A stretch of DNA of 64,000 nt from Candidatus Helarchaeota archaeon (GTDB taxonomy: Archaea; Asgardarchaeota; Lokiarchaeia; Helarchaeales; JABXJV01): contig JABXJV010000276.1 in the NCBI GenBank assembly GCA_013375355.1, positions 19,467-83,466 on the forward strand. The letters run 5' to 3'. Positions within the stretch are counted from its first letter, which is position 1. Each line of letters starts with the position of its first letter. The notes beneath the pieces were generated by a model. It saw only the letters and a list, made by a program, of their open reading frames with translations, searched no databases and was not told where the DNA came from. Both the position numbers and the translations under genes were made by a program. Positions 30,616 through 39,082 of this stretch are shown in pieces.

Positions 30616-31266
30616 ATGAATTTCATAATTATTCCGGTTAAATCTTTAAAATTAGCAAAATTAAGATTATCTTCCATATTAAACGCCGAACAGAGAAAAA
30701 TGCTCTGTGTTAATATGTTTAAAGATGTAATACAAGCAGCAAGTTTAGCTAAAAAAACTAAAAAAATTGTGACAATTTCTTCTGATCCTTCAATATTAGA
30801 TATTGGTTCTCAATTTGGGGATATAATAAGCGAGCAATTGGAGACTAATATAAATGAATCAATAAATTCTGCTATTGATTTTGCAATGAAGAAAAAATCA
30901 GATTCAGTTTTAATAATTCCTGGAGATATCCCATTAATTACTCCAATCGATATTGACCAGATATTCAATTATGAAATAAATCCACCCACAATTATAATTT
31001 CTCCGTCTATAAGAAGAAATGGAACTAATCTCTTATTTCTTATGCCTTCTAACATAATTAAAATTGAATATGGTGAAGATAGTTTTCAAAAACATATTGA
31101 GAAAGCTCGTATTATAGAAAATCTAAATTTAATAATTTATAATTCTAGAAATATTGGGCTTGACATTGATTTGCCCGAAGATATTTTTCTGTTTCTAAAA
31201 ACACCGAGCCAAACACTCACTTATCAGTATTTAACAAAAATAAAATTAAAAGGTAGTTTAGGTTAA
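30616..31266 (+). CDS. cofC: Phospholactate/PEP guanylyltransferase
   Basis: Activates 2-phospholactate (or phosphoenolpyruvate) with GTP for CofD. 216 residues with a nucleotidyltransferase fold: IIPVKSLKLAKLRLSS (nucleotide-binding Lys), VLIIPGDIPLITPIDI (metal Asp) and GTNLLFLMPS, then NIGLDIDLPEDI. Its 3' end overlaps the convergent membrane-protein gene by 9 bp. Confidence 0.93.
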   Translation: MNFIIIPVKSLKLAKLRLSSILNAEQRKMLCVNMFKDVIQAASLAKKTKKIVTISSDPSILDIGSQFGDIISEQLETNINESINSAIDFAMKKKSDSVLIIPGDIPLITPIDIDQIFNYEINPPTIIISPSIRRNGTNLLFLMPSNIIKIEYGEDSFQKHIEKARIIENLNLIIYNSRNIGLDIDLPEDIFLFLKTPSQTLTYQYLTKIKLKGSLG

Positions 31267-31965
31267 TCCAAAGAGTGGAGCAAGACTATAAGCGTCTGGA
31301 TGGGGTGGCAAGCTAATCAATAATGCTTGTATGAAACATAAAACCATTATAACGAATGATCCCAGTCTCGAACTAAGAATTGTACCTAATAGATGCAGTA
31401 TATGTTGTGCTAACCCAAACATACTGAAGATTATACCATAGACTAATACGAATATTATACCATAGAGAAGTTTTACGTCAATACCGAACAACCCTGCAAG
31501 CCATGTAAATGTAGTTTCAAGATAGGTAATTGCAAGAAAAACAACTACAGCCCCAGCAATAATGGCAATCAAGCTTGCCCAAGGAATATCTTTTATTGGC
31601 TTTAGAAATAGACATAAACCGACAGCAACAATTAGACCTTTTGTAAAAATATCATGTTTGCCCCCTATAAATCCGCCAAGCGCTTCAGTGATTGGATTTT
31701 GTCCATTTAATAATAAAGTGATCCCACTGCCCAAACAGATGATTCCAATAAAAAACCCGATGACATCAATAGCAACTAAATATATAGGTCTTTCTTCCTC
31801 AGCTTCTGGATGCCTAATTATCCAATCAATAAACCAAAATCCAGCAAAGAGACCTCCTAATGCTAACATCCCAGCTGCATTATCAGCGAAGTAATCGAAT
31901 AATGGAAAACCCCTTGGTTGAGTCAATATCATATATAATACTACTAAGAGTTCAGTGTTAGCCAT
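31258..31965 (-). CDS. Polytopic membrane protein
   Basis: 235 residues with about seven hydrophobic segments and few charged residues. The first loop contains a cluster, HPEAEEERP, between segments one and two. The C-terminal end is PLFGLT. No transporter motif or catalytic residues stand out; family not recognised. Convergent with cofC. Confidence 0.7.
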   Translation of the reverse strand: MANTELLVVLYMILTQPRGFPLFDYFADNAAGMLALGGLFAGFWFIDWIIRHPEAEEERPIYLVAIDVIGFFIGIICLGSGITLLLNGQNPITEALGGFIGGKHDIFTKGLIVAVGLCLFLKPIKDIPWASLIAIIAGAVVVFLAITYLETTFTWLAGLFGIDVKLLYGIIFVLVYGIIFSMFGLAQHILHLLGTILSSRLGSFVIMVLCFIQALLISLPPHPDAYSLAPLFGLT

Positions 31966-32101
31966 TGAAATTCACTTTCTTATACTTTTAAAAATCCTAT
32001 TCTTTTATGTTGATTTATTGTTAATATATTTTTGTTTTGGTGAAAAATCATAATTTGGACACAATAAATCAAAATTAATAAAAGAAATTTCTTTTTTAAA
32101 T

Positions 32102-32542
32102 TCAATGTTCTAGAATTTCTATTTTTACTTCCTTTATTGAATCATTGAAATATTGGAAAGCTCTCATATCTTCCTTTTTTATATTAGTTTCATCTAATAC
32201 ACCTAAAATAATCCATGCTACTGGATTATATTCCATATATTTGAGGTCAACTGAAGAAGGAGCAGAGACGGTTGGATGAGAATGAAAAATTCCTGTAATT
32301 ACTTTATTTTCTTTTTCTGCTTTCATGTAAACTTGATATAAAAATTCTGGATTAATTGAAAAGCTAACATGAGAGTAATCAATATTTTCTGCAAATATTA
32401 TTTCGTCTACTGTTGCTTTATAATCAACTATCTTCCCTATAAATAATGCACACGACTCGTATGGATAGGTTTTTTTTGTAAATTCTACTAGTTTATCTAA
32501 ATCGGAGTCTTTAATTGCAATTACATTGATTTCAGAAGTCAT
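32102..32542 (-). CDS. JAMM/MPN-domain metalloprotease
   Basis: 146 residues, a single MPN+ domain with all zinc ligands and catalytic residues: E29 in YESCALF, H87 and H89 in FHSHPTVSAP, S96 and D99. That is the JAMM isopeptidase signature seen in Rpn11, AMSH and archaeal ubiquitin-like removal enzymes. The likely job is removing ubiquitin-like or SAMP tags; MoaD/ThiS-type processing is the alternative. No ubiquitin, E1 or E2 gene lies nearby. TTTATACC-like promoter sequence precedes it. Confidence 0.88.
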   Translation of the reverse strand: MTSEINVIAIKDSDLDKLVEFTKKTYPYESCALFIGKIVDYKATVDEIIFAENIDYSHVSFSINPEFLYQVYMKAEKENKVITGIFHSHPTVSAPSSVDLKYMEYNPVAWIILGVLDETNIKKEDMRAFQYFNDSIKEVKIEILEH

Positions 32543-32631
32543 TTTTACCGATTAAAAATAATTATTTATACCAAATTTTTATTATTTATTCACTTCCTAT
32601 TAAAAAAAAGTATCATAAGGATTTTTTATTA

Positions 32632-33126
32632 ATGTCAAAAAGAGTTATAACTAAAAAAGAAAGATTAAGACGGGCAGAAATTCGAAAAAAAATGCTATTT
32701 TCTTTTTATTTCTGTTTATTAATATCCATAACTATTCTTCTCCTCTATTTAATCATTTATATACCAATGGCACTTGATTTTCAGAATATACTCAAAAATC
32801 CCCTCGGTGAATATTTTTTCGGTAGTGAAGAAATACATCTTTTTATTAGGGGTCTATGGTCTGTGAAATTGGGAATAATTACTTTAGCTGACATTTTTAC
32901 TGCTTTTCTGTTATCGCTATTTTTCGCATTCATATTCATAGGATTTGCAAATTTGTTAGAATACAAAAGGCATACAGCTGGTTTACTATCGATGATTGTC
33001 TTTATAACAGGAACTGGTTTAATAACCTTGATTTACGCATTTGCTTCAGGTTCTGCCGTTATAAGTGTTTTTACAATTATAGGTTGTATCTTAACAATTC
33101 TATATTTATACGCTGTACAAAGTTAA
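32632..33126 (+). CDS. Membrane protein, four predicted helices
   Basis: 164 residues: a basic N-terminus (KRVITKKERLRRAEIRKK) for inside orientation, then hydrophobic segments near 24-46, 76-108, 115-138 and 141-160. No known motif. It precedes the proteasome-exosome operon by about 220 bp. Confidence 0.65.
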   Translation: MSKRVITKKERLRRAEIRKKMLFSFYFCLLISITILLLYLIIYIPMALDFQNILKNPLGEYFFGSEEIHLFIRGLWSVKLGIITLADIFTAFLLSLFFAFIFIGFANLLEYKRHTAGLLSMIVFITGTGLITLIYAFASGSAVISVFTIIGCILTILYLYAVQS

Positions 33127-33345
33127 AATCTATGATAAAAGGTTTTAAATCAATATTTATTTAAAGAATCGTTAGAATTTTAAACAAATGAAATAACATT
33201 TTTGTATAAAAAAATCGTTGCGTGTAAATAAATAAAATAATTTTACACAAAAAATTATTGAAATAAATAATAATTTCTGAATATATCATATTTTATTATA
33301 AAATTAAGAAATAGAAAAATAAAGAATTGGTAGGTGTTAGAAAAG

Positions 33346-34059
33346 ATGTTTGCTCCACCAGGTATGGGTTATGATCGTGCAATCACTATTTTTAGTCCAG
33401 ATGGAAGACTTTTCCAAGTAGAATATGCCATGGAAGCAGTAAGAAAAGGTACTACTGCAATTGGTATTTTATGTTCTGAAGGTGTAGTTTGTACAGTAGA
33501 AAAAAGAATTCTCGCACTTCAAGAACCTGAAAGTGTAGAAAAAATCTTTAAAATTGATAATCATGTTGGCTGTGCTATAGCTGGTTTAACAGCTGACGCA
33601 AGAGTTCTAGTAGATCATGCTAGAATTCAATGTCAAATAAATAAACTCACATATGATGAGTCAATTGATATTCAAATGCTTACAAAAAAGATTTGCGATC
33701 TAAAGCAATTATATACACAACATGCTGGAGTGCGCCCTTTCGGTGTAAGTTTATTAATTGCTGGAATTGATGAAAAAGGTCCGAAACTTTTTTTGACAGA
33801 TCCCTCAGGCGCTCATTGGGGTTACAAGGCGAATGCCATTGGCTCTGGTGCACAGACAGTGCAAGAAGAATTAGAAAAAGAGTATAAATCAGATATGACG
33901 TTAGATGATGCAATACTTTTAGCATTAAAAGCATTAAAACAAGTAATCGAAACTGAACTCGATTCAACCAAAGTAGAAGTGGCTCTAGCACGTACTGAAA
34001 CTAAGGAATTCGAAAGATTAGCAACAGAGGAATTGGAGAATTATATAAAAAGGATTTAG
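33346..34059 (+). CDS. psmA: Proteasome alpha subunit
   Basis: Forms the outer rings of the 20S core particle. 237 residues from the ATG at 33346, with TAGGTG as ribosome-binding site; an in-frame GTG 12 bases upstream is less likely. The N-terminus GYDRAITIFSPDGRLFQVEY is the alpha signature that gates the pore, followed by AMEAVRKGTTAIGI. It opens the operon psmA-sdo1-rrp4-rrp41-rrp42, linking protein and RNA turnover. Confidence 0.97.
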   Translation: MFAPPGMGYDRAITIFSPDGRLFQVEYAMEAVRKGTTAIGILCSEGVVCTVEKRILALQEPESVEKIFKIDNHVGCAIAGLTADARVLVDHARIQCQINKLTYDESIDIQMLTKKICDLKQLYTQHAGVRPFGVSLLIAGIDEKGPKLFLTDPSGAHWGYKANAIGSGAQTVQEELEKEYKSDMTLDDAILLALKALKQVIETELDSTKVEVALARTETKEFERLATEELENYIKRI

Positions 34060-34076
34060 AAGCAGATCAGATAAAT

Positions 34077-34811
34077 ATGGTTTCAATAAGGGGACAGAAA
34101 AGACTAGATCTTGGAAAAGCAGCGATAGTTCGTTATGATAGTATGGGACATCATTTTGAGATCGTAGTTGATCCAAAGCTAGCTTGGCAATTTAAAGAAG
34201 GAAAGGATATAGAAATACGAGAAATTTTACTTGGATATTACATATTTTCAGACGCTTTACGAGGTCAAAAATTAACAGATTCGGAGTTATTTAAAGAAAT
34301 CTTTGAAACTGATGATATTTTTGAAATTTCAGAAGAGATTTTAAAAAACGGCGAACTTCAAATTACAGCAGAAATGAGAAAAGAATTTACGGAGAAAATT
34401 AGAAAAAAAATAATTTACTTTATTAATCGTAATTGTGTAAACCCTAAAACTGGGCTTCCACATCCACCTGCGCGCATTGAACGTGCAATGGAAGACGCAA
34501 AAATATCTATTGATTCCAATGAGGAAATTGTAGAGCAAGCAAAGAAAATCGTAAAGAAATTAGCAGAAATTATTCCTATAAAAATGGAACGAATTACTCT
34601 TGCTGTAAAAATTCCTGCTAAATATACAGGAAAGGCTTACGGAATTGTTTCTAAATATGGTACGATTTCTAAAGACGAATGGCAATCTGATGGATCTTGG
34701 ATAGCTTTAATTGATCTTCCTGTCGGAGTTCACGCTGAATTAAATGAACAACTTAAAAATTTAACAAAGGGTAAGCATGATATTAAGAAATTAAAAGAAA
34801 CACTTTTTTAA
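34077..34811 (+). CDS. sdo1: SBDS/Sdo1 ribosome maturation protein
   Basis: Homologue of the Shwachman-Bodian-Diamond protein, which helps release the anti-association factor aIF6 from new large subunits. 244 residues in the usual three domains: N-terminal FYSH domain (KAAIVRYDSMGHHFEIVVDP), helical middle (NCVNPKTGLPHPPARIERAM) and a ferredoxin-like end. It follows psmA by 17 bp and precedes rrp4, the standard archaeal arrangement. Confidence 0.96.
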   Translation: MVSIRGQKRLDLGKAAIVRYDSMGHHFEIVVDPKLAWQFKEGKDIEIREILLGYYIFSDALRGQKLTDSELFKEIFETDDIFEISEEILKNGELQITAEMRKEFTEKIRKKIIYFINRNCVNPKTGLPHPPARIERAMEDAKISIDSNEEIVEQAKKIVKKLAEIIPIKMERITLAVKIPAKYTGKAYGIVSKYGTISKDEWQSDGSWIALIDLPVGVHAELNEQLKNLTKGKHDIKKLKETLF

Positions 34812-34839
34812 CTATATTAAATATAAAGGAGGACTTTTT

Positions 34840-35550
34840 TTGTCAAATGGTGATAGTTTTGAACGGCATCGTATTGTAGTACCAGGTGAATTAATTGTAG
34901 AAGGTTCTAAATATAGAGCGGGATTTGGAACATTTAAGGAACAAGATAAACTTTATGCTTCTATTATTGGGTTTTCAGAAATTAGAGGAAATAATAATGT
35001 ATATGTAGTTCCCTTCAGTGGACCTTACGTACCTAAAGTTGGTGATATTGTTATAGGAAAGATTATAAATACGTCCATTGTTAGCTGGAAAGTTGATATT
35101 GATTCTCCATATACAGCTTCCTTACATGTTTCAAATGTAATAGACCGGGCATTTAATCCTTTAAAAGATAACATCAAAAATTATTTTGATATTGGACAAA
35201 CTATTGTGGGGGAGATAATTGCATTTAATAGAACAAGAGATCCTGTTTTATCAATAAGAGGTAAAGGTTATGGTAAATTGCGCGGAGGAAAAGTAATAAA
35301 AATTGCTTCTGCAAAAATACCTAGATTGATAGGAAGAAAAGGTTCTATGATAAATTTAATTAAAGAAGCAACCAAGAGCCAAATCGTAGTTGGACAAAAT
35401 GGTTTGGTTTGGATATATACAAAAAACCTAGAAGATGAAAAATTGTTAATCAAAATTGTTAAAAAAATTGAACAAGAGGCACATACTTCTGGCCTCACAG
35501 ATAGAGTGAAAGTTTTAATTGAAAAGGAAAAAAAAGAAGAAATAAATTGA
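34840..35550 (+). CDS. rrp4: Exosome RNA-binding subunit Rrp4
   Basis: Cap subunit that feeds RNA into the exosome. 236 residues: N-terminal domain (RIVVPGELIVEG), S1 domain (PKVGDIVIGKI) and KH domain (PRLIGRKGSMINLIKEAT). It starts at TTG 34840 with a strong AAGGAGGA about 6 nt upstream. Confidence 0.95.
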   Translation: MSNGDSFERHRIVVPGELIVEGSKYRAGFGTFKEQDKLYASIIGFSEIRGNNNVYVVPFSGPYVPKVGDIVIGKIINTSIVSWKVDIDSPYTASLHVSNVIDRAFNPLKDNIKNYFDIGQTIVGEIIAFNRTRDPVLSIRGKGYGKLRGGKVIKIASAKIPRLIGRKGSMINLIKEATKSQIVVGQNGLVWIYTKNLEDEKLLIKIVKKIEQEAHTSGLTDRVKVLIEKEKKEEIN

Positions 35551-35603
35551 AATTCGAATATTAAATATTATTTAAAAATAAAATAAATAAAAAGGTGATA
35601 ATT

Positions 35604-36418
35604 ATGGCACTTTTTAAACAAGTCCCAGCTGATTGGTTAATTAAGGATGGAATAAGAAGAGATAATAGAAAAATTGATGAATTAAGACCAATTTCATTGG
35701 AAATGGGATTATTAACAAAAGCAGATGGTTCTGCTTTAATTAATATGGGAAAAAATAAAATTTTGGGCGCAGTTTATGGACCGCGTGAAGTTCACCCTCG
35801 TCATTTAGCCCGTCAAGATGCGGCAGTTTTGCGAGTTCTTTATCGCATGGCTACGTTCGCTTAAATTATGCCAAGTGAATAATTTGGAATAAAGTAGATG
35901 AGAGAAAATCTCCTGCCCCATCTAGAAGGGAAGTCGAACTTTCGTTAATTTTAAGACAAGCTTTGGAATCATCCATATTTCTTGAATATTATCCAAAAAC
36001 TATAATAGATATATATATCCAAGTCCTTTGTGCAGATGGTGGTACACGTTGTGCTGCTGTTACTGCAGCATCGTTAGCTCTAGCAGATGCTGGAATATCA
36101 TTACGCGACCTTGTTTGTGGTGTAGCAGTAGGAAAAATCGCAAATCCTGATCCCCCCACCTTAGTCCTAGATTTATCGGATGTTGAAGATAAAGAAGGTT
36201 CAGGAGATTTACCAGTTGCGATGATGCCACGATCTAAAAGATATACACTTTTACAATTTGATGGACGAATAACATTTGATGAAATGCGTAAAGCCTTGGA
36301 TCTTGCTGAAAAGGGAACCGAAAAAATTAGTCAAATTCAAATTCAGACAATAAAGGAAAAATATAGTCAAATTGATAAAGAAATTGAGACTAAAAGATCA
36401 ATTGAGGGGGATACATAA
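35604..36418 (+). CDS. rrp41: Exosome catalytic subunit Rrp41, interrupted by a BHB intron
   Basis: Catalytic RNase PH subunit of the archaeal exosome (3'-5' phosphorolysis). The unspliced frame stops right after YRMATFA. The downstream part begins VDERKSPAPSRREVELSLIL in another frame and runs to the end. Removing 35861-35892 (32 nt) gives an uninterrupted 260-residue protein: LINMGKNKILGAVYGPREVH, ARQDAAVLRV, LCADGGTRCAAVTAAS and the active-site region EGSGDLPVAMMP are all in place. The ATG at 35604 has AAAGGTG upstream; an in-frame GTG at 35595 is less likely. The stop overlaps the rrp42 ATG (TAATG). A frameshift pseudogene of this essential subunit is unlikely. Confidence 0.93.
35861..35892 (+). 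other. 32-nt BHB intron in rrp41
   Basis: Outer helix CUAC (35851-35854)/GUAG (35894-35897); core GUUC (35855-35858)/GAAU (35887-35890) with one G-U; 5' bulge GCU (35859-35861); 3' bulge AAA (35891-35893); inner helix UAAAUUAU/AUAAUUUG (8 bp, one U-G) with a 9-nt loop. Cleavage GC|U and AA|A joins GC to AGUA, coding Ala-Val. It contains stop codons in frame. Confidence 0.9.
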
Positions 36419-37230
36419 TGGAATCTTTTAAAATCATATCTGAAATCGAAAAATCTCATATAAATTCTCTAGTAAAAAAGAATCAAAGAATTGACGGGAG
36501 AGATTTTTTAGAATATCGAAAAATATCTTTAGAAACAGGTGTAATACTTAAGGCTGAGGGCTCAGCACGAGTTAGAATTGGAAAAACGGAAATTATTGCA
36601 GGCATAAAGATTTCGCTTGGCCCTCCATTTCCAGATACCCCTGATAGGGGAGTAATTACTGTAAATGCTGAACTTACAGCTCTTGCATCTCCTGTATTCG
36701 AACCAGGACCACCAAATGAAAATTCTGTTGAGGTGGCACGTGTAGTTGACAGAGGAATTCGGCATTCGGTAATAGTAGACTATTCTAAATTATGTCTAAT
36801 TCCCGGAAAACAAGTCTTTATCATATTTATCGATCTATATGTCATGTCCTATGATGGAAATATGTTTGATGCAGGAACATTAGCAGCAGTAGCAGCTTTA
36901 CTTTCTACAAAAATGCCAAGGACTAAGATAGTCGATGATGAAGTAGTTGTATTAGGTGAGCAATACGATAAATCAGATTGGTTATCCCTCCCATTTACCA
37001 ATAAAGCAGTTTCAGTTACAACAGCAAAGATAGGAGATAAATTGCTGATTGATCCAAATGAACAAGAGGATCGGATAATGGATGCGCGCCTTACGGTTAC
37101 AGTAGATAAATCTGGAAATATTTGTAGCATACAAAAAGGTAGGAAGGGTTTTTTTACTAAAGATGAAATTTTAAAATGTATAGAGATTACATTAAAAAAA
37201 TCGAAAGAATTACTTCAATACCTACCTTAA
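36418..37230 (+). CDS. rrp42: Exosome subunit Rrp42
   Basis: RNase PH-fold partner that forms the hexameric ring with Rrp41 but is itself inactive. 270 residues: NQRIDGRDFLEYRKISLETG, AEGSARVRIGKTEI, FEPGPPNENSVEVARVVDRGI and YDGNMFDAGTLAAVAAL are family hallmarks. Start overlaps the rrp41 stop by one base, so the two chains are made together. Confidence 0.96.
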   Translation: MESFKIISEIEKSHINSLVKKNQRIDGRDFLEYRKISLETGVILKAEGSARVRIGKTEIIAGIKISLGPPFPDTPDRGVITVNAELTALASPVFEPGPPNENSVEVARVVDRGIRHSVIVDYSKLCLIPGKQVFIIFIDLYVMSYDGNMFDAGTLAAVAALLSTKMPRTKIVDDEVVVLGEQYDKSDWLSLPFTNKAVSVTTAKIGDKLLIDPNEQEDRIMDARLTVTVDKSGNICSIQKGRKGFFTKDEILKCIEITLKKSKELLQYLP

Positions 37231-37274
37231 ATTTATTAAGTCAAAATATCCTTCAAATTCAAAGAGTGATAAGA

Positions 37275-37544
37275 TTGGGAAGAACGAAAAAAGTAGGAAT
37301 TACGGGAAGATTTGGTCCAAGATACGGTGCTATTGTTCGGAAACGAGTAAAAAAAGTCGAAGAAAGAATGAAAGCACCCCATAAATGCCCTCAATGTAGA
37401 ACTAAATCCGTAAAGCGCATATCAGTAGGTATTTGGCGTTGTAAAAAATGTAAAATAGTTTTTTCTGGCGGAGCTTGGATTCCCATGACGGATGAAGGAA
37501 GGAAGGCTTTTAGAACAATCAAACGTGTTAGATCTCAAGGTTAA
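37275..37544 (+). CDS. rpl37ae: Ribosomal protein L37Ae
   Basis: 89 residues from a TTG start: GRTKKVGITGRFGPRYG, then the zinc ribbon CPQC (x14-15) CKKC and the tail GGAWIPMTDEGRKAFRTIKR. A longer reading from 37176 would overlap rrp42 and has no homology upstream of GRTKK. Conserved neighbour of the exosome genes. Confidence 0.93.
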   Translation: MGRTKKVGITGRFGPRYGAIVRKRVKKVEERMKAPHKCPQCRTKSVKRISVGIWRCKKCKIVFSGGAWIPMTDEGRKAFRTIKRVRSQG

Positions 37545-37563
37545 TGAGCCTTTTGGTGAAAAG

Positions 37564-37815
37564 TTGGTAAAAAATATTTGTTGTGAAATCATTATCGATT
37601 TTTTTAATGAAATAATTGCTCAGATATACTTTAACTCCCTTAATCCTGAAAGTGATGAATCATTTAGTCATAGATCTAGTACTAAATTAATTTTAATGGG
37701 TAATAAATTAAAAATTTCAATTGATGCAAGAGATGTAACAGCATTACGTGCAACCGTAAATTCATACCTTAATTGGATTAAAATTATCGAAGGTATTGTC
37801 GAAATCACAAAATAA
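37564..37815 (+). CDS. pcc1: KEOPS complex subunit Pcc1
   Basis: Small dimerisation subunit of KEOPS, which makes t6A in tRNA. 83 residues from TTG 37564 (GGTGAA just upstream): two-strand start CEIIIDFFNEIIAQIYFNSLNPE, then LKISIDARDVTALRATVNSYLNWI, the family hallmark. A GTG at 37525 would overlap rpl37ae. Linked to rpl37ae and prefoldin beta as in other archaea. Confidence 0.87.
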   Translation: MVKNICCEIIIDFFNEIIAQIYFNSLNPESDESFSHRSSTKLILMGNKLKISIDARDVTALRATVNSYLNWIKIIEGIVEITK

Positions 37816-38056
37816 GCATTTTTTTAACATTTAAAATTTATATTTTTTTAAAAAATAGATTAAATTTCATTTAAATGGTGAATATTGCACCAACATATTC
37901 TCTTCTCTTCAATTGTACAAGTAATAAACTAATTTAAAATAAATTTAATAAAGAAAAATATTATCTTATTATTAAAACTATAATTTTACAGAATTCCTCT
38001 TCAATACCAAAAGAAATGAGGAAATAAAAGTAAAAACCAAATGGAGTAAAAGAAAA

Positions 38057-38437
38057 ATGCAAGAAATACCACCACATTTACAACACCAAATTATGCAACT
38101 CCAGCAACTCCAACAACGATTAGAAATGCTGGTTGCTCAGAAAAGTCAAATGGAAATTCGAATGAAAGAGGCGGAAAAAGCATTATCTGAATTAGAGAAA
38201 TTAAGTGAGGGTGCTATTGTATATAAAAACGTTGGTACAATATTAGTAAAATCCCAAAAAGACAAAGTAAAAGAAGAACTTGTTGATAAAAAAGACACTT
38301 TAGAGATGAGACTTAAGACAATTCAGCGCCAAGAAGAACGTACAAGACAACAATTTGAAGAAGCAAGAACTAAAATTCAAAGTGCACTACAGCGACCAGG
38401 AACTAAATCAGATCTTGGAACTCTTGGCCCAATGTAA
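38057..38437 (+). CDS. pfdB: Prefoldin beta subunit
   Basis: Chaperone that passes unfolded proteins to the thermosome. 126 residues: two long coiled-coil helices flank a beta hairpin (EGAIVYKNVGTILVKSQ). N-terminal HQIMQLQQLQQRLEMLVAQK and C-terminal RQQFEEARTKIQ are the coil heptads. A 241-bp AT-rich gap separates it from pcc1. Confidence 0.94.
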   Translation: MQEIPPHLQHQIMQLQQLQQRLEMLVAQKSQMEIRMKEAEKALSELEKLSEGAIVYKNVGTILVKSQKDKVKEELVDKKDTLEMRLKTIQRQEERTRQQFEEARTKIQSALQRPGTKSDLGTLGPM

Positions 38438-38484
38438 TTGATTTCATACTATTTTTTCCTAATACTTAATTCTTTGGATATCAA

Positions 38485-38769
38485 ATGATTATTAAAATTG
38501 GTATACCCGCTTTAAATGAAGAAGAAATCATAAAAATATCCGAGATTGCTGACTTTAAAATAAAAGAATTTATATTTTCAAAAGTTAAGAAATCTAAAGT
38601 CACTATACTTGAGAGTACAATTGAAATTAATAGAGAAAATAATATTTGTAATATTGAAATAGAATTAGACCTTGAAGTTCCTTCTCTATCCACCTCAGAA
38701 GTTGAAAAATTAGCTGAAAATGCTATTAACAAAGCTTTTAAGGCAATTGAAAACGAGTTTAAAAAATAA
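38485..38769 (+). CDS. DUF3194-family protein
   Basis: 94 residues, an alpha/beta protein ending in a helix (VEKLAENAINKAFKAIENEF). Its place right after prefoldin beta is where archaeal DUF3194 proteins lie; the family assignment rests on this and on overall pattern. Function unknown. The opposite-strand frame at the same place is a shadow. Confidence 0.7.
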   Translation: MIIKIGIPALNEEEIIKISEIADFKIKEFIFSKVKKSKVTILESTIEINRENNICNIEIELDLEVPSLSTSEVEKLAENAINKAFKAIENEFKK

Positions 38770-38804
38770 AAATCTTTACAAATATTCAAACATCTTTTTT
38801 TCTA

Positions 38805-39077
38805 TTAACCTAACATTGTAGCTAAAAATAATACAAGAACCATAACACCCATTAAAATCATCATCATCATGCTATTTCTTTTATTTTTCTTTTCTTGCTC
38901 GAGTTTCCATTCTTGATATTCTCCGCTACATTTTGAAGAACAAAAATCTTCTTTATCCATCCCGATTGCCACACCACATACAGAACAATGTTTGTGGGGT
39001 TCCCATTTTTTTATCCATTTTTGTTTTTTTGAAGTAGAACTATCTTCTGATTTTTTCTTATTTTGAATTTGGACCAC
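38805..39077 (-). CDS. DUF2116-type zinc-ribbon membrane protein
   Basis: 90 residues: a basic N-terminus, a zinc ribbon HCSVCGVAIGMDKEDFCSSKC (21 residues, split here as HCSVCG and FCSSKC), and one C-terminal membrane helix (MMMMILMGVMVLVLFLATML). Tail-anchored, zinc-ribbon in the cytosol. GTG start five bases after the pyrH stop. Function unknown. Confidence 0.8.
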   Translation of the reverse strand: MVQIQNKKKSEDSSTSKKQKWIKKWEPHKHCSVCGVAIGMDKEDFCSSKCSGEYQEWKLEQEKKNKRNSMMMMILMGVMVLVLFLATMLG

Positions 39078-39082
39078 CTTTT

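Noticed and set aside
31258..31270. Significance of the 9-bp overlap of cofC with the convergent membrane gene
   Set aside because: Short 3' overlaps of convergent genes are common in this window and need no special cause.
35604..36418. rrp41 as a frameshifted pseudogene or sequencing error
   Set aside because: The insertion is 32 nt, not one or two bases, has a complete BHB fold, and its removal restores every conserved residue of an essential gene.
37176..37274. Longer L37Ae start inside rrp42
   Set aside because: The extra 33 residues overlap rrp42 in another frame and do not resemble L37Ae; the TTG at 37275 gives the normal length.
38481..38789. Minus-strand frame opposite the DUF3194 gene
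   Set aside because: Low-complexity Ser/Ile-rich translation; the plus-strand frame follows prefoldin beta as in other archaea.
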